Source: Vicugna pacos (taxonomy: Eukaryota > Chordata > Mammalia > Artiodactyla > Camelidae). From it: a stretch of 64,000 nucleotides of DNA. Shown here piece by piece: positions 1 through 10,844 of the stretch. The stretch spans positions 67,274,662 to 67,338,661 of the forward strand of contig NW_027328740.1 of the NCBI RefSeq assembly GCF_048564905.1, written 5' to 3'. The notes beneath the pieces are model-generated. The model did no database searches. It saw only the letters and a program-made list of their open reading frames with translations, and was not told where the DNA came from. Position numbers and translations under genes: made by a program. The first letter of the stretch is position 1. Each line of letters opens with the position of its first letter.

Positions 1-2887
1 CATAATTATCACTGGTAACATTTCAGATATACCAGAATTTTGGGGAGTCCATATAATTTCTATAATATCTATATTAATAATATTTTCTCATTCAGTATAA
101 CCTTAAAAGTTTTATGATTCATTTGAAAATACCATGTTATTTAACATGCCAAATGAATCTTACTAGTTTAAAATCTCTCTTTGGGATGTTTCAGGGGCCC
201 TCTGTAGCATCCCAAACTTAACAGGAGATTAAAAGAACTTTAATTAGAATTTGATATTTGTAGAGCTTGTTAAAAGATTTCAGAACACTTGCTCAGATAA
301 ACATATAGAACACTGTAAAGTAGTACTAATTCATTAACAAGAAAATACATCAAAAGTAAAGGCAGAACAGATCAGCTAAGTGGTATAAGAAGTTTTACAA
401 TCTGTTACTGAATGTGGATTAACATTTTAAGAAAATTTTTTCCTCTTAACAGAGAGAAAACCAAATCTATTCTTGTACCAGCTTACTTCTAAGATTCACT
501 TACGTTGCCCAATTTGATTCTAAACTTAGCCAATTCTGACCACATACAAAACACTTTCCTCAGGTTTCCTTTTCCACAAGCCTTCCACAGATTTCTATAC
601 TCATATTAGTGTGTCCCTTATTTTCTCTTCCATTCAGAAGTAACCAGCTTCAGGAGAAAGTCACTATTTTTCATTAACAAAATATAATTCCATTCTTACA
701 TCTTCCATTACACATTTATATTACTTTCCTTGGATACTGAGATCATTCCCTTAATAATAGAGATTTTTTCGGTGTGGCACAAACCATTTATTAATATTTC
801 TAAACAACTTTAGTTTCACTGTAAGAGGAAGTTAAATATTAAGTAATTCATATTTCAATCTTATTTTATCTCAAAATGGCATAGCTATTTAATAAATCCC
901 ATCATTTAACTTAATTTTGCACAACTCTAGAATTTAAATATACCAAACGTTTAGAGATTATCTTAAGCATACATTTTAAAAATATATATTAAATATTTAC
1001 CCAAAGCTCTCATCTCATTTGCACTTAATTTACTTAAAATTTTACCACACCACATTAATACTGTCTTTTTTTTGAAAAATCTGCAACAGATATAACAGGA
1101 TTTTATTTGACATTCATTAAACCTAGGTACAGTAAAGGTATTATACTTAATATTGATGACTTTAAAGATGTCTATATTAATTAGAACATACTTAAACTAT
1201 ACAATATCATATATTATCTTAATATTGAATATTTTCCATTTCACGCGATGCTGAAAGTCAATTTGTTCAGTTTTTATCTTAATACTTAATTTTTAAGTTC
1301 TTATTTTTTTACGTCAATTAAGCAGAGCTCTTTCACTTTGACTTTTTTTTTTAGCAGTAAAAATATCTCACCACTATAATGTGTACACTGGCTTATAATC
1401 AGACAAAAGCTAGAGATCTCATAGCTTCACTTTAAAACTTAGTTATAAGATAGGTATAATAAAAGTTGCAGTAAGCTGAATTTGCTTGCTCAAATCACTA
1501 AGGCATACTATTTATGAAACAGACAGTTAAGATTTCTTCACAACCTCTGAAGGGCCCGTCAGAGTTCTGAGTTCTAAAATGCCAAAAATTTCTTGGCCTT
1601 AAGTTCTATTTCGTTGAGGGAATTAGGCTCAGTCTAAGGTCACTGTTTGTTGTATTTATATTTCCGATGTGCAAGACAAAGACACTCTCTTCCAGGTCCC
1701 CAGAGAACTGCTCTGTCAAACAGACCCAATTTTATCTCCTTAATTGACATTTTTGTGTCAGTGAGAAAAGCTGTAAACAAAGAATTCCATGTTTTAAAAC
1801 TTTAAGGTTTACTGTATCATGTCTTCCAAAGCTTGCATAAGGCATTTAGTAAGGTCTCTTTTCCTTGAGTTATAAGTTAAACCCAGGGTAAACTCTAATT
1901 ATATTTTTTTATTAGCCACTCAATATTAGTTTTTAGATTTACGTTATATTGGACTGCTCATGTAACTCTACTGGTTTCCTTTACTTTGTTCAATTAATAT
2001 TTTCAGAGGGACAGATATGTGCCCAGCCTTTTAATACCAAGAAGGGGAAGCGTTTTTCCACTGAAACATATCTATCCCACAACATAAGCAAAAGGATTGT
2101 ATAAAGACCATTTAAATATACCAATTTCACAATCTTTTATCTCAATTTTATTAAATCTTATACCTTTAATTTTTATATTTATTAGGTTTAATCAATAATT
2201 CTTATTTCTAGAAGGAGTGCCAGAAGCATTTTTTTTTTTTGTGCATTGTATATAATTTTATAGAACAGTCTCTAGGATGCCCAAGTTTCAGCCAAAGAGC
2301 TTAGGCCCTTCTCAGTTTTTAATTTCATTAATTGGTCTGTTATCGCAATCATTGTTCAAGTATTTCAGTCTATATATACATATATTTTAAACTGTGGTAA
2401 ATAAAACGGACTTGTTTGAACTTTAATGCTGGGGGGGAGTAGGTGATTTCTTTGGTCCTTTTTTTTAACTTTAAGTAGCGTAGTATCAAAACCTTGTATG
2501 TAAATCCAAAAATGTCCATTTTATTTATCTCATCCAAAATAACCATATAAAAATATTTATCCATTTGGGATAAGCTACTTATCGTTTTTTTTTTCGACAT
2601 TTTTACAATCTTTTTTCCAGTTATTCAATTTAATTAACATTAATTTTTCTAAGTTTTTATTAGCATCTCTAGAACCATTTATTGGGAAGGAAAAACACAA
2701 ATGTAGCTTTTCAAAACAGTTTTATTTTTTTAACTAAGTTCTTAGGTTAACCATTAGATATATTTTTCTACATTTAAACTTGATTTTAATAGGTACCAAT
2801 AAAACAGCTGTTTATAATGAGATCTCTTAAAACTTTCACCAATTTAAAAGTTTTTCCAAATTAAAAGATCCATCATATGGCCATCAA

Positions 2888-2933
2888 TTTATATATATAT
2901 AAATATATATATAAATTATATATATATATATAG
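2888..2933. repeat. (TA)n tract in ERV copy 1
   Basis: An almost pure TA run of about 46 bp with AAA interruptions. The matching site in the second copy (61279-61295) is much shorter, so it has changed length since the duplication. Confidence 0.85.
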
Positions 2934-3789
2934 TGATTTTAAACCAATAAGATGAAGCGGCTCTTCCACATGATTGTCGGGGTGTTGCCTAAATAAAATT
3001 CAAAGGTTTTCTCTCCAAAAGCTAAAGGCCATTGTGGTCCAGGCTGATGCAGCAAAGTTTAAGATGGCAAAATATCTGAAAATTGGTACAATCAAAGAAT
3101 TGCTTAGAATCCCAATTTATTTGCGTGGCCACCATATGTACACAATTGTTGAACATTTTGTATGACAGAGTCCAAGGTTTCCTTTAAAAAATAAAGTAAA
3201 TATATATATACATACATACACACACTTAATACACCCAGAGAAAGATAAAAAATTTACATTTCAAGGACACAGGAAGAGAAATCCAAGTTCCCCCTAAAGG
3301 GGATTTTGTTTTTATAAGTTCAGAATTCCAAAAAATGTTTTTATCAGGCCTGTCAATTACTTTCAGAGTGAGTTTTTTTTTTCTTACTCCCAATTAATGT
3401 TGTAAGTTTTGTATGTACATAAACCTGGCTGGGGTAATAGTTGGAGACAGGCAATCTGTCATTTCTTTTTCTTTTCTTTCCTTTTCTTTTCTTTATTTTT
3501 TTTGAATGTTCTATTCCCCATTGTAAGGTCGGGTTCCCAGAATAAATTTGTTGGTAAGATTTCCCACAGGGACAACTTGGTGGCATGAAGTCTTTGTCAC
3601 TACCACTGCTGGAAGATTCTCTGTCACCCGAGAAAGCTGTTACGAGCCAGGAGGATGGTCCGAATTCTCGAGTTGAAAGGTTCCTCATAAGAGTTTTACT
3701 TTTATCCTGAAAAATTCAATGGTTGTAACCAAATTGATGAAAATATTAGACCAGCCTCTTACCTAACCACTCAGTCCTGAACCCAGTGT

Positions 3790-3953
3790 CTTTCAACTTG
3801 GACCCACTCGGGATGTCTCCCCTGGGTGAGCATTTTCCTCATATATTTCCACCAGCCCCACTTTGGACATCTCCTCAAGGTGGGTATTTCCTGTTAACTT
3901 TCAACCAGGCCCCACCCAGTATGTCTCCACTGGGTGGGTAATTCACCCCAATT
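3790..3953 (-). repeat. Three ~54-bp tandem repeats in ERV leader, copy 1
   Basis: Three diverged units, each starting 'tttcaac/ttccacc' and ending with a 'ctgggtgagc' or 'aggtgggta' core (about 3790-3845, 3846-3898, 3899-3953), lie just inside the 5' LTR. The same array is present at about 62145-62313, so it predates the duplication. Leader repeats of this kind may belong to the original virus family; I know no function for this one. Confidence 0.7.
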
Positions 3954-4177
3954 TCTTTCAACTGGAGGGCCACGTACCTGGATACACCGCCAGATAAAAC
4001 TCAGGATCATCAACCAATATGTGAGATCCGAGAACCAGGAGAGACTCACCCAAATTCATCTGGACTCCCCGAGGAGGCGGATGGCACAAAGGGCCACTGC
4101 TGGTACCAAGGCTCCAGTTACTCGGAGAGTCCAGGTGGAGAGAAGTCTGCCGTGGGTCCCTTCAAGGTGTCCAAAAC

Positions 4178-4656
4178 TGTTGAGTGAAATACATGTGCAG
4201 CCTAAAAGTTAAGAGTTATGTTTTATTTGGCGGGAGGGCTCGAGCCGGGATGACAGCCTGCCAGATCTCTCTGAGGGACTACTCCAAAGAGGTTGCGGAG
4301 GAGCTAGGATATATAGGAGCTTTACAACAAAGACCAGATTGTTGGAACAATAAAAGATTGCTTGTTATCTAAAGAAAGCCAGGTATCTCAAGTTCAAGAC
4401 TTTAGTGCTTTTCTATGTATGGTAGGAAGCAAATATTTTGGACTCACTGAATTCAATCTTTAGACAAGCACCTAGCTATCTAGGACCAGTAAGTAGCCTG
4501 TCTTTTCTTATTCTGATTCTGCTCAGAGGACACCATTGTGAGTTGCTGTAGCGGCTGGGCTGCAGGCTTGTCCTAGCTGGGGGGTGGTGGCAGCCTTTAA
4601 TGACTTGGTTTCAGTATTCTTTGTTTACTGTCATGGTTGCAGTATTCTCATTCACA
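4178..4656 (-). mobile_element. ERV 5' LTR, copy 1
   Basis: About 479 bp. Read on the minus strand it starts TGTGAATG and ends ACTCAACA, with an AATAAA polyadenylation signal near its 3' end, as in gamma-like ERV LTRs. It has two relatives here: 62531-62988 and about 55865-56334. It shares many variants with the 62.5 kb LTR against the 55.9 kb LTR, as expected if both are duplicated copies of one 5' LTR. No clear target-site duplication survives. Confidence 0.85.
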
Positions 4657-5039
4657 TTGTACTATGTTCGTTCACAGACTGATTATGTATAATCTGCAAC
4701 CTTGGAAAGCAACCGAGATGGAATTACTGCAGGTACCTTCTACTTTAATAAGCCGTGTGCAAACATATACATGGAGGAAACATACACTTGGATTTGGTGG
4801 TGCAGGGAAGGGTTTCTGCACATTACAGGAGAACTCAGTGCAGAATTCCTTAAGTCCAATTTTCTTCACTGTAGTGGTTTCTGAGAACTGTTTATGGTAA
4901 TTAACCAACACTGACAAACGGTGGCACACATTGCGTTTAAGAGCTGGCCGGCTGCAAACTTGTGTATTGGACCGGTGGAATTCATAAGCAAGTGGTCAGG
5001 TGGATGGGATAGAGATGGAGCCAAGGCCTGGGCCCAGAT

Positions 5040-5225
5040 TCCGGTTTAAATCGCCATTTTTTCACCATAGGGCCTTGGACTAGAATGTAAACTCTCTTAA
5101 ACTGTTGGAGAATCTGTGAAATGGGCATGATAATATTCGTTTCTTCCTGGGATTGTTGTAAGTTTTAAAGAGTATTATAGCACACATGAAGCACTTAACA
5201 CACTGGCACTTAGTAGTGTTCACTG
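5040..5225 (+). repeat. MIR SINE
   Basis: Shows the MIR order: 'gaatctgtgaaatgggcatgat', then 'gggattgttgtaagttttaaag', then 'aagcacttaacacactggca'. Its counterpart in the other duplication copy is at about 63425-63590. Confidence 0.8.
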
Positions 5226-5317
5226 TGTGGCGCCGCCCCGCTAAGAGTGTGTCAGAGCCGTAAAGGCAGCATTTGTCTGTTGAGGACGCACTGGTAGCCC
5301 CTTGGCTAGGTTGTAAA

Positions 5318-5452
5318 TTTGGTGATTTCCTTTAATCCTTGTAACTCTGTGTGCCATGGGCAGTTATTTTCATGGACAGATGAGGAATCTCATGATAAAG
5401 AAGACTGTGTAATTTGCCCAAAGTCAGACCATAATTTTGGGTGCAGGGGCCT
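5318..5452 (-). repeat. MIR SINE (antisense)
   Basis: Antisense MIR: 'tttaatccttgtaactctgtg', 'acagatgaggaatctca', 'atttgcccaaagtcagacc'. The counterpart is at about 63686-63820. Confidence 0.8.
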
Positions 5453-5649
5453 CTGTTCAGCATGGGCCCCTGGGCCATGTGCCCTCTCTTTTCAGCACCA
5501 GAGCCAGATGTGGGGTAGGCTGTTTCCCTGCCCAGAATATCCGGCAGGCCACAAGACACAACTGGCCCTGTGCTGCTTGATCAAAAACTCCGAAGGAGAG
5601 GCAGTTACAAAAGGGATAAACATAAAAAGAGATGACAGCAAAGTGTGAT

Positions 5650-7040
5650 CAGCTCTGAGAAGGAAAGGAACACGTCTCGTCGTGCAGAGCTGGGAGCTTT
5701 CCCGTCGGGGCTGCTCTGGGGGCGTTCATCTCAGCTATACAAGCTCTGCTGCTGCACCAAGGCAGGAAGGCAGGGCTCGTGTGGCTAGGTAGACATGGCC
5801 TCATTGATCGTACTCATTCCCCATTAAGCGGCAGCTTTCACGGGCACTTACCTAGCAAAAAGGTGTCGGCCATAATCATCACGCACTTTGCTTGGTAGTT
5901 TTATTGGCCCCACCTTTGAGATGAGGTCATTGAAGCTGGGGAGTTTGCTGCATGCCAGTGATTACCTTGGAAATACCCCCACTTGTCTTTCAACTTAGAC
6001 TGGTGTGGCTGTCATGCCCCAGCCCTGTGAATGGCATCGTGTAGCTTCTCCCAAGTGGCCCAAATTACTGACATTGATATGCTTAATTCGTAGGAAATTG
6101 TATGTGACAATAAGAGTAAAAGGTAGTAAGAAATTGTTTGGAAAACTAGAAAAAAACCTATTCTTCCCCAGCTGGGGGAGTGTACCCTTTATCACTCACC
6201 CCACTCACTGCCTGTCACATCCTCCCTGCAGACTCCGTGTTCAGAAGACACTCTGAGCCTTTGAGGAACATTTTGCCTCATGACACTTTTGACTAGGACC
6301 TGCGAATTCTCTGTCCTGGTTAACTCTCTCTTCAATGCCATTTAAATTTCTTGCAGGTTCCTCCGCTCAGATGTAAAAATAGCCTCTTTTAATTTCTTGA
6401 TGCAGCTCCTTAATGAAGATCTTGGGAAGGAAACCTAGCCAAACCTGGGAGGTATGGACATAGTGACTTCAACCTCAGCATTTTGTGAAGTTCAGAATCA
6501 GGGGGGTGGGTGACTCAGGAAAGGCTTTTTTAAGGTAACAAGGGGAAAGTGAAAGGACGCAGGCTGTGTGAGAAAGAAACATCCCGGTCCCAACCAGCAA
6601 GGCACCTGGGTTCAGGATGGAGTCTGGCGAGTGCAGAGTTCTCACAAAGAAAGAAGTGGTGTGATGGGAGGGAGGACAGTTGGGTACTTTATTGGGGAGG
6701 AGAAAAGTGGGCAGAACATTTCCTGGTTGAACAAGAGGATTGTGACATGATGTGCTTGTATTTTGGAGAGAAGGGTTTTGTGGGGACAGGCCTAGGATTA
6801 CGCTGTCTGGCTGGGGAGTCAGCACAAAGGAGAAACACAGAGAACCGGGCAGACGCCAAGGCCCTTGCTGGGGGAGAGGCTGCCCGCCAATTGGAGCCCT
6901 GGAGGCTGCTTCTGTTCCTTAGCTGGGGCTTCAGACTTCCCTTCACAGCCCAGTCCTGTTGATACAAGAATAAAAAACGTTGGGCATGAGAAGGGCTGTG
7001 TCCCAGGCTTTGGTTGAGCCCCTGGGATGTGCCCCACCAG
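5650..7040. other. Unannotated single-copy sequence
   Basis: No gene, splice-bordered exon or clear repeat was recognised. Open frames here are short, overlap on both strands and show no familiar domain. If the segmental duplication continues, its counterpart lies right of the window. Confidence 0.5.
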
Positions 7041-7044
7041 ATTT

Positions 7045-7560
7045 TGTTCCTTGGCTTCATGCAGTAAAGTATTCAAGAGCAAGCCAGTGTTGAGTAAAAG
7101 TAGATTTATTCAGAGAGATACATTGAAATGCAAGAGAAACTTCACGAGGTGTGGGGGTTTGATGCTCAGTTTAAAAGTAGGTGCACACTCCACAGACAGA
7201 GTGTGGGTCTTCTCCGAAGAGGGTGAGAGAGTGGTGACCGCGAGGTGGCGCAGTGTTGCTTGTTTTCTTGAGCTTGGTGGTTTCATATGCTAATAAGTAG
7301 AAGGACCAGCCTTAGGGCAAGGGGCTGGGATTCCCAGGGAGTTGGCCATTTCCCACAATGTGACATTTGGTAGCTAACATTGGGACTGCCATGGTGCCTG
7401 GGGCATGTTATTCACCATATTACTATTACAATGGGTGTTTACTGAAGCTTAAGACCTGCTAGAAGTTAAATCTCTTCATCCTGAGACTCAAGGCCTATTG
7501 GGGTTTGAATCCTTCACCATTTTGATGTTAATTGCTGTGGCCTTCCTAGAATGGCTGTGC
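7045..7560 (-). mobile_element. Probable LTR fragment, family unknown
   Basis: Read on the minus strand, an AATAAATCTACTTTTACTC stretch is followed by 'AACACTGGCTTGCTCTTGAA', a layout typical of the poly(A) region and U5 of a retroviral LTR. The left edge is near 7045; the right edge is poorly defined. No second copy is in the window, so the call rests on layout alone. Confidence 0.35.
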
Positions 7561-7770
7561 TCTGCCCCCTTCCATCCTATCTCACTGTGATGGCACAGAG
7601 AGAGCAAAGGCTGGGCCCTGCCTGTGCTCCTGCATTTAATGGCGGGAGTGGTGGGGTGGGCTTATAATGACTCTGAGTGGTGAGAAGGATGTTTCAGACT
7701 TTCCCACGTGAGACATGGGGACCTGACAGCAGTCACCGCAGATTTATTTCACGGGCATCATCGGTTTTGT

Positions 7771-8179
7771 TGTTACAGAAACAACAGGCCAGCCAAGAAA
7801 CAAGAATCACTCAGAGGGTTGGAGTACTGAGATTTATTATGCTGGCGGGCTCAGAGGGGCTTCTGTTCCGAAGCTCTGAGCACCTCCAAGACCTGCACAT
7901 GAGGTTTTATAGGGTTAATTACAAGTATGGGGCTATTAGCCAATAAGGCTCAAACAACAAATAGCAAGGAATCAGTACACTGAAGCTTATCAATTTGGAA
8001 AGATCACGTTACTGACAATTGTTGACCTTAGATTTACGATTTAGCTTATTAACCCAGTAAACTGATGCTAAACTTCAGATTTACGAGTTAGCCCGGCAAA
8101 ACTTAGATCAGTAAACCGACACTTATCACACTTAGATTTGTGACTTAGCTTGTTAGCCCAGCTGGGCTTTTCCTTCACA
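7771..8179 (-). mobile_element. Solo LTR, family A, copy 1
   Basis: A 409-bp element that is TG...CA bounded on the minus strand (TGTGAAGG to CTGTAACA), with AATAAATCTCAGTACTCC near its end. It is a close match over its whole length to 17485-17887. The flanking four bases are ttgt and gtgt, an imperfect 4-bp target duplication. No internal viral sequence accompanies it, so it is a solo LTR, probably class I by duplication size. Confidence 0.85.
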
Positions 8180-8286
8180 GTGTCACTTATCTTCTCTATT
8201 TTTCTTTTTTTATGTATTTAATCTAAATTTAATATCAGGGTTTTTTGGGAAAGAAATATCTCTTTTTCTTTCTTTGAAACTCTTTT

Positions 8287-8386
8287 GGGGGGTGCGGTAA
8301 TTAGATGTATTTATCTGTTAGTGGAGGCCCTGGGGCTTACTTTCAGGACCCCGTGCACCCTAAGCACACGCTCTACCACCCGCCCC
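8287..8386 (-). repeat. Camelid VIC-type tRNA SINE (antisense)
   Basis: Antisense arrangement: 'gcggtaattagatgtattta' near the tail side, then 'cctggggcttactttcagga', then 'cacgctctaccacc', which is the complement of the A box 'ggtggtagagcgtg'. It is diverged. Confidence 0.75.
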
Positions 8387-8729
8387 ATCATCTTTTTCTT
8401 TTTGCTTTAGCTGCCAAGAATCTTACAGCTGAATTCCTAGTCAGCCTTTAACACTTGCCCTGACTTCATGGAATCCATTTTTATGAGTTTATCTCCCCCT
8501 GGTTTCATTTAAGTATTGAATCTCCATTTTCTCTTCATTCTCAGTTTTGCCTTTTTTTTTATTATGGCTGTTAAGCTGTGTTTAATAGAATTGTTTAAAT
8601 TCTCTGTAAGCAAGAGTCTGAATGTAAATAAATATGTAAACCAACAGCACAATTAAATGCTTTTATATATTCTAAGCTGTTTAGTAGTTACTTAAAAACC
8701 GAATTGAATATTAAAGTGATAACATTTTA

Positions 8730-8905
8730 AAATTATTTTTTAATTTTTTATAAAGATATAGCTGAGTTAAAATATGATATTAGTTTCAGGTGTACAATAG
8801 ATGCTCCATTTATATTTACTGTAAAACATTGTCTGTATTCCCTGTGTTGTAAGATACGTCCCTCAAGCATGTTTACATTACACATGTTGCAGTTTGTATA
8901 AGAAA
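8730..8905 (-). mobile_element. L1 3' end fragment (antisense)
   Basis: 'tataaagatatagctgag', 'tagtttcaggtgtacaa', 'tccctgtgttgtaaga' match the artiodactyl L1 3' UTR read in antisense. It is 5' truncated. Confidence 0.7.
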
Positions 8906-9049
8906 GTCGGGTAATGCAGAGTCTGGGACGTGGCTGGGTCTTACCCAGGTTCACGCTCACCCTGCCTGTCAGATCTCAGGCCCTCACTTCTGTCTGCAGG
9001 GGATCGAGTGGAGGCAGCTCTCATCAGCGCTGGCACCACCCTCTGAGTG

Positions 9050-9150
9050 GTAGTGACAGTAGTGATTGTGTGTGGACGTGCAAAGTGTTGTTCCAAGCGC
9101 TTTACATGCGTTTCAGCATTTAATAATTAAAGCCCTCCTGTGAAGAAGCG
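9050..9150 (-). repeat. MIR SINE (antisense)
   Basis: 'gtgttgttccaagcgctttac', 'tttaataattaaagccctcc' correspond to antisense MIR. Confidence 0.65.
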
Positions 9151-9164
9151 TTTTAAGTTTTTAA

Positions 9165-9380
9165 TGTATAATACATTTTATTTTGATATTGATAGATTTC
9201 AAACCTCCGGAAAATTTACAGGAGTAGTACAATAAACGCTTAGATACAGCTCACCTTAAAGGTCACTATTTGGCTTTTTGTGTCTGGCTTATTTTAGCAT
9301 AAAGTTTCAAGGTTCTTCCATATTGTAACCTGAATCAGTACTTTGTAGTCTTTGTTTGATAATATCCTTTTTCTTTGTTT
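9165..9380 (-). mobile_element. Older L1M, left part (antisense)
   Basis: 'tggcttattttagcataaag' and 'ttccatattgtaacctg' belong to an old L1M 3' region read in antisense. The same element resumes at about 10845 after a younger L1 insertion. Confidence 0.65.
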
Positions 9381-9382
9381 TC

Positions 9383-10842
9383 GTTTTTGGTCTATTTAAA
9401 TATATTTTCATTGAAGTCTAGTCAGTTTATAATGTTGTGTTAGTTTCTTGTGTACAGCACAACAATTCAGTTAAATAGGAACATACATGTATTCATTTTC
9501 ATACTCTTTTTAAACATACGTTACAATAAGATATTAAATATATTCTCCTGTGCTCTACAGAATAAACTTGCTGTTTATTCTTTACATACTCAGTATCTGC
9601 AAATCTTGAACTCCCAAACTATTGCTTCCCACACCCTTTCCCCTCTGGTAAACATAGTTTGATTTCTATGACTCTGTGTCTGTTTCTGTTCTGTAGATTA
9701 GTTTATCTTTTTGTTTCTTTGTTTTATTTTTTTCTTTTTAGATTCCACATGTGAGCGATCTCACATGGTTTTTTCCTTTCTCTTTCTGGCTTACTTCACT
9801 TAGAATGACATTCCCCGGTCCATTGATGTTGCTACAAATGGCATTATTTTATTATTATTTTATGTCTGAATAGTAGTCTATTGGACAAATATGCTACAAC
9901 CTCTTTATCCAGTCATCTGTCAGTGGACATTTAGGTTATTTCCATGTCTTGCTATTGTAAATAGTGCTGCTGTGAATATTGGGGTGTAGGTGTCTTTTTG
10001 AATTAGGGTTCCTTCTAGATATATGCCCAGGAGTGGGATTGCTGGTTCATATGGGAGGTCAATTTTTTTCTTTAGAGGAACATCTATGCAGTTTTCCACA
10101 TTGGCTCCACCAAACTACATTCCCACCACAGTGTAGGTGTGTTCCCAATTCTCCGCAGCCTCTCCAGTATTTATTGTCTGTGAACTTCTGAATGATGGCT
10201 ATTCTGACTGGTTAGAGGTGATACTTGATTGCAGTTTTGATTTGCATTTCTCTGAGAATGATATTGAACATTTTTTCATGTGCCTACTGGCCATTTGTAC
10301 GTCTTCATTGGAGAAATGTTTCTTTAGGACTTCTGCCCATTTTTGAATTGAATTGTTTGTTTTTCTTTCTTATTAAGTGTAAAAGCTGTTTACATATTCT
10401 GGGAATTAAGCCCCTAGCAGTTTCATTTATTGCAAATATTTTCTCCCATTCCATAGGTAGGTTGTGTTTTTGTTTTGCTTACTCTTTCCTTAGCTATGAA
10501 AAAGTTTGTAAGTTTAATTAGATCCCACTTGTATATTTTTGTTTGTTTTTCTATTGCTTGAGTTGACTGCTCTTGGAGAACATTGTTTAGATGTGTCAGA
10601 TGTTTTACCTATGGTTGCTTCTAAGAGATTTATAGTGTCTTGTCTACATGTTTAAGTCTTTAACACATTTTGAATTCATTTTTGTGTATGCTGTGAGGGA
10701 GTAGTCCAACTTCAATGATTTACATGCAGCTGTTCAGTTTTCCCTACACCATTTGCTGAAGAGGCTGCCTTTACTCCATTGTATGTTCTCACCTCCTTTG
10801 GCAAAGTTTCAATGACCAAAAGTTTGTGGGCCTATTCTTGGT
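9383..10842 (-). mobile_element. Younger artiodactyl L1, 5' truncated (antisense)
   Basis: About 1.46 kb of L1 3' UTR and ORF2 end read in antisense. It begins at a T-rich stretch (its degraded poly(A)), followed by 'ttgaagtctagtcagtttat', 'tccacatgtgagcgatctca', 'atatgcccaggagtgggatt' and 'gatttgcatttctctgagaa'. It is inserted in the older L1M that flanks it on both sides. It is inactive: truncated and without an open ORF2. Confidence 0.85.
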
Positions 10843-10844
10843 AA

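Larger units (their letters stand above)
1..4177 (-). mobile_element. ERV internal region, copy 1 (runs off left edge)
   Basis: This is the 5' portion of the internal region of a minus-strand endogenous retrovirus; its 5' LTR follows at 4178-4656 and its remainder lies left of the window. It aligns collinearly with 58320-62530. The sequence is AT-rich and I see no convincing retroviral reading frame in it. A leader of three tandem units of about 54 bp lies next to the LTR (3790-3953). Seen: collinear match and LTR position. Inferred: gamma-like class, from the integrase and envelope remnants of the fuller copy at 55.9-63.0 kb. It is a decayed fossil, probably tens of millions of years old. 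Confidence 0.8.
4657..5640. other. Duplicated single-copy flank of the ERV, copy 1
   Basis: This is non-viral DNA right of the 5' LTR with two MIR fragments. It matches 62989-64000 throughout with few indels. I counted about 27 differences in about 312 bp at 5321-5633, roughly 91% identity. Because the match crosses the LTR edge into flanking DNA that includes ancient MIRs, the similarity comes from a segmental duplication and not from two independent insertions. The right end of the homology lies beyond what the window shows. Confidence 0.85.

Noticed and set aside
3353-3688. 111-residue minus-strand frame and its relatives within the ERV interior
   Set aside because: It lies in a decayed provirus, has a low-complexity K/R stretch and no recognisable retroviral domain. 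Treated as part of the fossil.
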